Notes under the pieces: generated by a model
Database searches by the model: none
The model's input: the letters and a program-made list of their open reading frames with translations, nothing else
What the model was told of the DNA's origin: nothing
Source: Paramoeba atlantica
Taxonomy: Eukaryota > Discosea
Length of the DNA: 41,830 nucleotides
Reading direction: 5' to 3'
Assembly (NCBI GenBank): GCA_977017575.1
Contig: CDRNVI010000212.1
Span: forward strand, 1-41,830
Made by a program: the position numbers and the translations under genes
Shown here: in pieces, positions 11,736 through 20,203 of the stretch
Layout: every line of letters starts with the position of its first letter
Numbering within the stretch: position 1 is the first letter of the stretch

Positions 11736-12866
11736 TTTAAAAAACAAAAACAAAAAACAAAAAACAAAAACCAAAAACCAGAAAAGAGCATCGTTTTAAT
11801 GCGACCTCCAGAGCGGAGCGAAAACGAAAACGAAAATAAGTTTTGCAATTGTTGCAAAGAAGATATCAAGTGGCCTGATGAAAGCCATGACTCAACAGAT
11901 GGCACGGATCTGTTTCTCTCAACCTCAGAATCAGTCTCTGAGGATCCATCGGCTCTCCTTCTCTTCCTGTCTTGATCTTGAGGACCTATCCAAACCTCCA
12001 CCTTCTCTTCCTAGGTTAATAGCAGCTCCCACACACTTTGATATCAAAGCGCTGCCTCTGAATCCCACTCTCCTTTCTTCTAGAACCTTTTCTCTTAAAT
12101 CTTTGCCCTTGGCAATGGAATAAAAATTTTACAAGAAAAACCAAAAAAAGAAACGGAAAACAGCAATCAAAAAAAAAACGCTTTTTTCCCTCTGTTTTCC
12201 TACTTTTGTTTTCCCCTCTCTTCTTTTCCTTCTTTTCCTGCTTTTCGTGATGTTGATTTCTGCTTTTGTTCTGTTGCGGTTATATCCTTGATCTCACGCT
12301 GATTTGTTTTCCTTTTTGTCTTTTTCCTTCTTTTGATTTGTCTTGTTTTCTCCCTTTTCCCATTTCTTGTCACAAACCCAGAGAAAAAACCATTCACAAG
12401 AAAAACTTTGCCTCTTTCTGAGAAACAGGAGAAGAACCTTCAGGAGGAAAATCTTTCTCTTTTCGATGCGACATCAAAACTCCTCAAAAGGAGGAAGAGG
12501 AACTGGATGAAAAGTACGTCCTTTTCCGGTTTGGTGAAATATTCTTCTTTTCTGGAATGTCGAGGAGCGAGAAGCTTTTATTCATTTATGTTCTTCAACG
12601 CATCACCGTACGACTGAATAATAATGATTTTGGACCAAAGAACAACTTTATTCGTCTTTAGATTACGAACGACGCGGACATTCGAGAATGATTGTCCGGT
12701 GTTTTTTGAACTGCAAACATCGCACCTGTATGACGCGATCGCACCTGCATGACGCTTGACGCGGAGCAGAATTCTCTGAATGCAACGTGACAGACACCTT
12801 TGTGACGTGGCGCCTTTTGTGGTGGGGCTGTGTTTTGTTTCTTGTTGATTTTTTGTTTATTTGGTC
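11736..12866. other. Unassigned stretch with protein-like frames on both strands
   Basis: No gene could be assembled. A plus frame open from 12422 to its stop at 12661 (79 codons) is protein-like, with EEEELDEKYVLFRFGEIFF and LQRITVRLNNNDFGPK; it could be a last exon but lacks an obvious start. On the minus strand a frame ending at 11931 reads DLREKVLEERRVGF and ALISKCVGAAINLGREGG, and an overlapping minus frame from 12001 has DRKRRRADGSSETDSEVE. These may be eroded exons of a lost gene. The stretch 12120-12400 is pyrimidine-rich on the plus strand. 12662-12866 serves as the upstream region of the DUF1399-like gene. Confidence 0.25.
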
Positions 12867-13178
12867 ATGGAAAGAACGCGGTGTAAAAGACTAGTTGTCG
12901 AGGATCCAGTCGAGGTGACGGATCCTGCTAAAGAGGAGGAGGAGCCAGAGGAAATGGAAAGAACGCGGTGTAAAAGACTAGTTGTCGAGGAGCCAGTTGA
13001 GGAAATGGAAAGAACGCGGTGTAAAAGACTAGTCGTCGAGGATCCAGTCGAGGTGATGGATCCTGCTAAAGAGGAGGAGGAGCCAGAGGAAATGGAAAGA
13101 ACACGGTGTAAAAGACTAGTTGTCGAGGATCCAGTCGAGGTGATGGATCCTGCTAAAGAGGAGGAGTTCAGTGAATCA
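12867..13178 (+). repeat. In-frame coding minisatellite (87-bp unit)
   Basis: Units begin atggaaagaac at 12867, 12954, 13005 and 13092. The spacing is 87, 51 and 87 bp, so the second unit lacks 36 bp (12 codons). All lengths are multiples of three, so the frame survives. Units are nearly identical at DNA level (synonymous change is rare), pointing to recent expansion or homogenisation. Confidence 0.9.
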
Positions 13179-14326
13179 GTGAAAGCTCGAGTTTTTGAGA
13201 AGGCAAAGGAAATGTTGGAATTTCTTGAATTCATTGAGGTTCGGAGATTCACACGTTTCAAATTTATTTTTTGAAACTTTCAATGGATGATTTACTTCCA
13301 ATTTCTTTTTAGGATAAGCATCTTGACTTTTTTAAATCACCCAAATTTCTTCGAGCATCTTTTGCTCGTTTTGAATGTTGGATCGACCTTCTCAAACAAA
13401 ATTCAGGTTTTTTTTTGTTTTGGACAAGAATATTCTGTTTTTCTTTTCACAAAACCAACAATATAAATAATTTTCTTCTTTCTTCAGCAGGCGGAGCGGA
13501 AAATCTTTATCCACCAATTGATGTTGCTTTTATTTGGCATGCTTACATGATTCGAACAGGAATCTATCTTGAAGTCTCTTTTTCCTCTCCTTTTTTCCTT
13601 TCTTCAAATTTCATTTTTGGGACTCACAAAAACACTCCCCAATTCTCAGGATATTGAAAAGATTGCTCCTGGTTCATCAAAATGGGCAAAGAAAATTTGT
13701 TGGAAATGGAATTCATCTGAAGAAATAACATCTCATTCCAAAAAACTGTGGGACGAAAATAGTGGAAAGTTAGACCCCTCTTTTGCTTCTTATTCTCTTC
13801 CTATTTCTTTGGATGCTCTTCCTGGTTTCTTTTTTTTCTCTCTCTTCCGTCGTTCTTTCCTTGATTTATTTTCTTTCACTTCATTACAGAGAAAGAAAGT
13901 GTTCTTCCTTATCAATTGAAAATGGAGTTTCTTCTCGAGGACTTGAAGTGGATTCGTGATCTTCGATCTGGTTTGTTTTGAGATTTTTGAATTTTTGAAT
14001 TTTTGATTTGCCAAAAGTTTTGGCAAATTGGAGGGGAAAATTTGAAAAGAGAGAGTTTTTTTTTGAACCAACAAATTGTAGGATGGTCTGCTTTTACTGA
14101 AACTCGATGTCAATTTCTTTCTGATACTCTTGAGAAATATTTCAAATGGTTGTATGAAGCCTACAAGGGAGAGGAGGCAAATGAGTCAGACGATGGTCCA
14201 ACAATTGATCTGGATATTTTTTGGCATGCACATATTCTGGCTCCTGAACTTTATGAGATTGATGTTGTTCGGTTGTATGGAAAAGTTATTTGGCATCGCC
14301 CAAAAGCGGACGAAAAGAGTTGTTGA
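12867..14326 (+). CDS. DUF1399/GRDP-like protein with N-terminal 29-residue repeats, 6 exons
   Basis: Predicted protein of 349 residues. Exons: 12867-13238, 13313-13406, 13491-13573, 13650-13824, 13890-13970, 14082-14326; all junctions are GT-AG and keep frame. The first about 100 residues are four copies of a unit starting MERTRCKRLVVE, rich in Glu/Pro. The rest matches the DUF1399 (glycine-rich domain protein, GRDP) pattern: YPPIDVAFIWHAYMIRTGIY and, near the end, PTIDLDIFWHAHILAPELY, the repeated P..D....WH.H...P..Y motif. GRDP proteins of plants have reported roles in stress and development, but their biochemistry is poorly known; this copy has no glycine-rich tail. ATG at 12867 is chosen because it starts the first repeat unit. 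Confidence 0.85.
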
Positions 14327-14714
14327 TTTTTTATTTCTCACATCTTTGTCCCTAATTGGTTTGGGTGAAAGAAAGAAAAGAGAATGTGAAAAGAGAAATA
14401 AATAAAAGGGACAGTGGAAATGTCTCAAGTCACTTCAAAGCCCTTTTTATCAAATTCCCCTTCCTTCCCTCCTCAAATTGAGAATTTTTTGAAATTCTTT
14501 CCAATGTTTGGAATAACAAATTGGAGTTGAACATCCCCTGCCCAACGAGGAAATATGTGGTTGAGAAAACATTGGGAAATAAGTTCTCGCTCTCCTTTTC
14601 GGGACACCTTTTCTTATTTTTGGGAAAAGAAGAGAGAAACAACAAGTTTCAGGAAAAAAGATTTCGTTTATTTTTCAGGTTTTTTCTCTTTCGTTTTGGT
14701 GGGACGCTCCATGC
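14327..14714. other. Intergenic, no gene seen
   Basis: Convergent 3' region between the DUF1399-like gene (plus) and the secreted protein gene (minus). It is mixed A/T-rich DNA with pyrimidine runs; no protein-like frame, RNA gene or repeat was found. Confidence 0.6.
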
Positions 14715-15209
14715 TCATGGTTTTTTCAGGATGAGTGTCTTGATGTGATCTTCCTTGCAACTCATACACAAGTAACCAGAGGGGCAGCTGGCAGAATGAA
14801 TGGTGTTGCCCCAAGTGTGTGCAAATACAGCAGCGCACTCCCCATTCGCTTGGCTGTTAATGGTAAACATAGCAAAGACATCAGGAGGGACAGATGCAAA
14901 GCTGACTTGGTTGGCAGGAACAGTGGTCTCAACAATACAAGAGATGGTGGTCGTCTCCCAAGTCACCAGGATAGCGCTGTCAGTATCACAATAGTTGGCA
15001 AAGTAGCAGTCAGTCCCAGCAGCATTCCAATTATCCCAGACACGATTGCACTCGGTACTGTCTGAAAACTTGATGTAAGGATCTGTTGATGTCAGTGGCG
15101 CCATTCCCAAGGATCGGGTCGCATTCATAAGGTGTGGGGAGTGGACAGGGAGAGTGTTGACTCTTGCCACAAGCAGGAACACAACAAAGACTCCAATAAT
15201 GTGCTGCAT
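14715..15209 (-). CDS. Secreted Cys-containing protein, unknown family
   Basis: A single-exon frame of 164 residues. It starts MQHIIGVFVVFLLVARVNT, a clear signal peptide with likely cleavage near residue 19. The mature part has eight cysteines (in TEC, DCYFANYC, TISC, GEC, SASC, YLCMSC), fitting four disulfides, and one N-glycosylation sequon (NAT). Composition is Ser/Thr-rich, with no membrane segment after the signal, so the protein should be secreted or lysosomal. I do not recognise the family. Base composition is more GC-rich than the neighbours, which may reflect the coding constraint or recent arrival. Confidence 0.7.
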   Translation of the reverse strand: MQHIIGVFVVFLLVARVNTLPVHSPHLMNATRSLGMAPLTSTDPYIKFSDSTECNRVWDNWNAAGTDCYFANYCDTDSAILVTWETTTISCIVETTVPANQVSFASVPPDVFAMFTINSQANGECAAVFAHTWGNTIHSASCPSGYLCMSCKEDHIKTLILKKP

Positions 15210-15415
15210 TGTTGTTCAAGCAAGACAAAACTCACCGGGTTCGGAAAAAGGTCCAATTTCGGGACGAACAGGAAAAAAATCGGTTGCAATCGGTTTTCGT
15301 TTGGTTTTTTAACACTCCGAAATAAAATCTAAGAAAAGGCGAAGAATGAACATTTTTTAAGCACCGTTTTTCTCAGCCCCTTTTTGGGTTTTATTTTTGA
15401 GGTTTGGTTTTTTTT

Positions 15416-15796
15416 TTACTTTTTCTGTTCAGAACGATTGGAAGGCACAATGAGTTCCCACAAAGACGATTGGGTGACTGTCACCCTCTCTCTTCCTCCT
15501 GCTCTTTTGGAGTGGAGACGGGTTGTGGGCATGGAACAAAACTGTTTCACAATGGAAATTATCTCGTCCATCGCATTTATACGACACAACCCTCATGATA
15601 CCAGGAAGAAGACAAAACCAACCTCCCTTCAGTGAGTACCATCAAGGCTCTTGATGATTTCGGGAGTCTGTTCTTTTGCAGAATCTTTTTTGTTTTGTTT
15701 TGGCGCAAAAAAACCGGGTGTATCGGATTCATTTCCTAGAAGAATATCAAAAATATTGGAAGTGCCCTCCAAAACCTTCAAAAGGAAAGCCTCCAT
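15416..15796 (-). CDS. Small protein, unknown function, 2 exons
   Basis: Predicted 110 residues. Exon 1 15796-15640 (MEAFLLKVLEGTSNIFDILL...), exon 2 15591-15416 (begins LCRINAMDEIISIVKQFCS, ends VPSNRSEQKK). The 48-nt intron is GT-AG and the frame is kept. The two halves look alike in composition: a mixed hydrophobic N-terminus followed by a Lys/Glu-rich linker, then an amphipathic helix and a basic tail. No known domain was recognised and no signal peptide or membrane segment is visible. A plus-strand frame of 61 codons (15450-15635) overlaps exon 2 and the intron and is the alternative reading, but it has no spliced extension. Confidence 0.5.
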
Positions 15797-15981
15797 CTTG
15801 ATGTGACTCTTGCCTCAAATTAAACGAGAAACTTCGAAAACAAGCAACAAGGGATGCAAAAAAAGAGAAGTAATTTTCTTTTTCTTTTTCTTCTTTCTTC
15901 TCTTTCTTTTTTTCTTTTTTTCTTTTTTTTCCCTTCTGGAGTCAGCAAGAGAGAGAGTCAACATTGTTGGTTTTTTTAGCG

Positions 15982-16197
15982 ATGCTGTATTTGATGTTTT
16001 TGTTGTTCCCCTTATTTCAGTGCATTTATGGTTGGCTGGATGGTGGAAAAATAGTGCCCCAGGATTTGAGGCCTTTGGTCAATTCTCTCTTGTGCCACAA
16101 CATACCGCGAGCCCGGTTTGCATCTCTTTTTGAGAGTGAATGTTGTCACTTTCAACTTTTCGAAGTGACAATATTCACTCTCCTCTCAAATTTGTGA
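15982..16197 (+). CDS. Possible small protein with hydrophobic N-terminus
   Basis: A 71-codon plus frame beginning MLYLMFLLFPLFQ, which looks like a signal peptide, followed by CIYGWLDGGKIVPQDLRPL and a segment ending LLSNL. The opposite strand also reads well (a frame with RCKPGSRYVVAQERIDQRP ending at 16012), so either strand, or neither, may be coding. An inverted repeat (16132-16182) lies inside both frames. No family was recognised. Confidence 0.25.
   Translation: MLYLMFLLFPLFQCIYGWLDGGKIVPQDLRPLVNSLLCHNIPRARFASLFESECCHFQLFEVTIFTLLSNL
16132..16182. repeat. 20-bp inverted repeat, 11-nt loop
   Basis: Left arm 16132-16151 (gagagtgaatgttgtcactt) pairs with right arm 16163-16182 over all 20 positions with one G-U wobble; the loop is tcaacttttcg. 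A transcript would form a strong hairpin. It lies about 300 bp beyond the 3' end of the MRS2-like gene. It could be a small inverted duplication, a 3'-end signal or a MITE-like remnant. Confidence 0.85.
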
Positions 16198-16477
16198 GCG
16201 AACATTTCGTTTTGTTGGTGGGGATTTATTCCCAATTTTGCGAAGAAATCTTAAGTCGAAACGAAATTCAAACCTGAATTATGAAGAGAGAGAGTTCTGC
16301 TTGTCGAAACTCTTTTGTGATGTGGTGATGCCATTTTGAGCTCTTTTTTTCAACAAAAAATTGGTGGTGATAATAAGCCAACAATCAAAAATGTTAATAC
16401 AGAAAAGGTTGTCCCCAAAGGCTGAAAATTCATTGAATAAATTAAAATAAATTAAATTTATTCTTTTGTTGATACCA

Positions 16478-19400
16478 TTATGTTACAAGCAAATCTTGAA
16501 AATATAAAAAAATGAAAATTGCAATAATCATTATCAGAATTCCAGCAGAAGTGGTTGAACTTATAATTACAAAATAAACTTTATCATCCTCCAGACCACT
16601 CTCAAGATTTGTTCCAAATAAACCAACAACAAAAGCTCCAATTGCAAATGCCATTGAGACTAATGAAAAAAGAGTTGTGTAACTCAACAACTGGGAGAAG
16701 AAATGAGGAACTTAAAGGAAAAATACAAAAATGAGTAAAATAAAAATAAAATCGTAACTTGATTTCGAGCAGTATCAAGACGAAGAGTCATCAATGCCTC
16801 AGTCGCACTCATTTCATGGAGAGCCAAATCCATGTTTGTCAACATTTCATTAAAATTTTGCAGATATGATTCCAACAATAACTCAACCTATTTTAGTTTT
16901 AAACAAAGTTCTATTTTTAATTCTTTTACTTTTTTCAAATGGTCTCAAAAAAGAAAATAAACCTCTGCATGAGCATCTAAAATTTCAGCCTTTAAAGGAG
17001 GGTCATACAATTCTGGGTTTTCTGCCAATATTGAAAGATTACACAACGCCATATCCTAAAAAAAAAAAAATTAATTTCATTATGCAAATCAAGTTCTCTT
17101 TTTTTTGATAAAAATTAAAATATCCACCTCTTCATCATCTAACAAAGTAAGAAGAACTCGACGAATATTTGTGATGTGAGTTATATTTGTTGTATATTCT
17201 TTCCTCAGTGATTTTAATTCTTCCTAAGAATGTGACCAAAAAAAAAAAAGAAACTCAATTATTTCTCAAATATCTATCAAAGAGAGATCAAAAATCAAAA
17301 CTTGAGTTGATCTTTGAGTTAAAAGGTGGCTCTTTTTCTTCAAACGAGTTTGAAAATTCTCCTGTTTATTTAAATTTTAGTTAATTTTTTAAGAAAAATG
17401 AAACAAAGAGAATATATTCAAACCTGTCTTTCTTCAAGTTCATTAATTTCTCTTTGTTTCAACCACACAACTGTTTCCATTATTGAATCAATTACTCTCA
17501 ACTCAAATGGTAAAAATGCTTCCTCTTCCTCACCATATTGATCTTCATCCTCTTCTTCTTCTTCTCTCTCTTCTTCCTCTCCACTTTCTTTGTCTAATTC
17601 TTTTATTGGTTCCCTCTCTTCTTTTGTCTCATTTTCTTCCTCCAAATGAAGATTGTCTTCTCCTCTCATTTCTTTTTTCTCTTCTTCTCTTATTCTTTGC
17701 AAGATGAGAGGAGTGTGGAGAGTATCAAGTTGCTGTATTGAAGAAACTGAAGAAATTGTAATTCCTGAAGTATCATCAATTGTTTTTGTTGTGGTTGCGC
17801 ATGATGTGTTTGTTGGGAGGTGAGGAGAGAGAGGAGAGGCAGCTCTTTCAAGTTTTCGGTGGTAGAGTTTGTGGCTTGACCTATTTTGGAGGCGACTGAA
17901 ATCTTTTGTTGTGGCAAGTCTAATTTGAATTTTCAAAGAAAATCAATTGAAATTGAAATAAATGGACCAATAAAAAGAAAAAAAGAAAAGAAATGAGACT
18001 TTGGGTATTCGAGATTTCGAGAGAGACGCTGATCAAGCATATGTAAAAACCCATCAGCCCCAAATGGTAACAAAAGGATCAGTCTTTCCTGTGATAATTT
18101 TGAAAAAAAAAGAAGAAAAGAAAACAATAGAAACAAAGAGGAAAGAAGGAAAAGAAAAGTTTTTCAACCTCTGTTAAAACTCCCCGAAGTTGCTCTAAAG
18201 CAAAAATAACACAATGTCTTCGAGGAAGAATTTGAGGCTCCTTTTTCAAAAAAAAAAGAAAAGAAAAATGAGAAAGAGAAGGAAAGAAGAAAAAATATTT
18301 TAAGTTGACAAAACAAAACGGAAGACATACCAGATTCGGAAAAAGAGAAAAGTCTAAACGACGAAGATCTCGTGGGACCAACCACCCTCTTGCTTTTCCT
18401 TTTTAAAAAAATTGAATGAAGAGAAAAATGAAGGAAAGGAAATAGAAGGAAATGAAAAAAGAAGGAAAGGAAAGGAAAGGAAAAAGAAAAAGGAGAAAAG
18501 ACCTGAATCTTTGATATAATAAGTTGTTCTTCCTCCATGGAATCGAACCTTTCATTGAAAAAATAGTATTCAATTCTCTTGTTCAAAACTCTTTTCTTTT
18601 CTCTTTCTTCTCTTTTCTTTTCTCTTTCTTCTCTTTTCTTTCTCCTCTTTGAAATGACCTTTTCTTTTTTCATTGCAAGGACATTAATTTGTTTGCAAAG
18701 GTCTCTCAATGACTTTTCAAAATATCCCTTTTCTCCTGTTGACAAAATCTAAAAAGAGAATGAATGAAGGAAAGAAAAAATAATTAAAAGAAACATTTTT
18801 CAGGAGAACAAAATTTAAATTTAAAAAGGAAACATTTTTCAGGAGAACAAAATTAAATTTAAAAAACAAACCTCCAAAGCAAGAACACGCTTCTGCTTGA
18901 AAGAAGTGACACTAGAAACAAAAGGAAATTGTTTTCTTTTTTTTTCTTGTTCTTGTTCTTGTTCTTGGTGTTCTTGGTGTTCTTGGGGTAGATGAGAATA
19001 AAGAAGAGGTTTCTCTTCTTCTATCTCTTCTCTCCCATCAGGAGATCGAAATGCAGCCTCAAAAGCCTTCTCATAAGTTTCTTCTCTCTCTCTTTCCTCT
19101 TCGTTTTCTCTGCCTTCATGTCGTCTCTCTTCTCCTTCTCTCGGTTTTTTCTCTTTTGAAGCCGAAAGAACTTTTTCTCCTTCCTTTTCATCTCCTTTCT
19201 CGCTTCCCTCAATCACAATGATTGATGGAGTTCGAATTGATTGATGGCCTGAAAACATGTATCATAAGAAGAAAAGATGAGAAAAAGAAAAACAAGAAAA
19301 AGAATCATGAGAAAAAGAAAAGAAAAGAGAGAAAAAGAACGAGGAAAGAAAGAAAAGAGAACGAGAAGAGGAAAGAGATGAAGAAGATGATGAAGATGAA

Positions 19401-19849
19401 GAATCAGAAGTCGATCGAGGAGAAGAAGAAAGAGGATGTAGATAAGAAGAAGAGAGGGGTTGGCGATGTTGTAAAATTTCTTGCAATCCTGTGAACAAAA
19501 AAGAAGTCATTTTCAGATTATTTTCTTCTTCTTTCTCTTTTTGTTCTTTGTTTCTATCAATTGGCAAACCAGAAGTTGAAACAACATCAAATTTCTTGAT
19601 TGACGCTTTCATTTTTCTTTCCTTTCTTTCATTTGATTTTCGAATTTGCCGAAGTCGCTGTTGTTCTCCTCCTGGCAACAAGTGCTGATCTCCTCCTCCA
19701 TCTCCTTCTTGGGTTCTTTCTCTCTTCTTTTTGTTACCCCCTTTTTTTCTTTTTCTTGGTCGACTTTTCTTCTCCCATTCAACTTCGTAAGAGCGAGAGA
19801 GAGGAGAAGAAAAGTTCAAATCAATTGTCGACCCTTCTTCATACTCCAT
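16478..19849 (-). CDS. MRS2: MRS2-type (CorA superfamily) Mg2+ channel, about 11 exons
   Basis: About 788 residues. Exons: 19849-19363, 19248-18872, 18748-18503, about 18398-18331, 18240-18169, 18088-18000, 17919-17424, 17223-17128, 17055-16963, 16887-16759, 16690-16478. The exon 3/exon 4 junction could not be placed in frame; a donor near 18550 with an acceptor near 18394 is one solution. The conserved part begins at exon 4 with VPRDLRRLD, then LPRRHCVIFALEQLRGVLTE, a Glu-rich insert, LPFELRVIDSIMETVVWL, LLTLLDDEEDMALCNLS and LLLESYLQNFNEMLTNMD, matching the MRS2/Alr1 cytosolic or matrix domain. Two C-terminal membrane helices flank GLFGTN, where the family has GMN. The acidic loop (LESGLEDD) is kept. 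Exons 1-3 add about 370 low-complexity Lys/Glu/Ser-rich residues. The family moves Mg2+ across mitochondrial or vacuolar membranes. Confidence 0.85.
18791..18867. repeat. 39-bp direct repeat inside an MRS2 intron
   Basis: Two adjacent copies of a unit starting aaacatttttcaggagaac (18791 and 18830) lie in the intron between MRS2 exons 2 and 3. The copies differ by a few bases only. Probably a local tandem duplication without function. Confidence 0.8.
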
Positions 19850-20203
19850 CCTCTCTCTCTTCTGCCAAAAAGTAAAAAAAAAAAAAGGAAAAGTGTGGAA
19901 GGGGTATCCTGAGCTCCTGACCTGAGTTCCGAGAATGAGTATTCCGTGAATCAGATTCCAAGAATAAGAAGTTGAGACTTGAGAGTGAAAGAGACTTGTG
20001 AACAAATTAGAAAAGTCGAGAAGAAAAGGAAACAATTAAATTGCGCCGAGAAGAAGGTTTTTATTCTGTGAATGGGCACATTTTGATTTTCGGTATCTTT
20101 TTTTCTGTTTTTGATTTTTTGGGAATCTTTTTTTTTGGACCATTTTTTTGTTTTGGAAAAAGCAAGCAAGACTGAGAAGAAAGAAAAGAAAGAAAGAGAA
20201 ATA
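19850..20203. promoter_or_regulatory. Divergent intergenic region, MRS2 / DUF6259
   Basis: These 354 bp separate the start codons of two genes transcribed apart. A possible non-coding 5' exon of the MRS2 gene lies at about 19919-20035, because a GT-AG intron can be drawn just upstream of its ATG (acceptor ...ggcag before the start). Purine runs precede the plus-strand start at 20204. No TATA box could be assigned with confidence. Confidence 0.45.

Noticed and set aside
12857-13261. Ser/Thr-rich repeat protein on the minus strand over the minisatellite
   Set aside because: It is the antisense of the DUF1399 gene's repeat; the plus strand continues by splicing into conserved domains, the minus frame does not.
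15450-15635. 61-residue plus-strand protein
   Set aside because: It overlaps a two-exon minus-strand gene that splices in frame and reads more naturally; kept only as an alternative.
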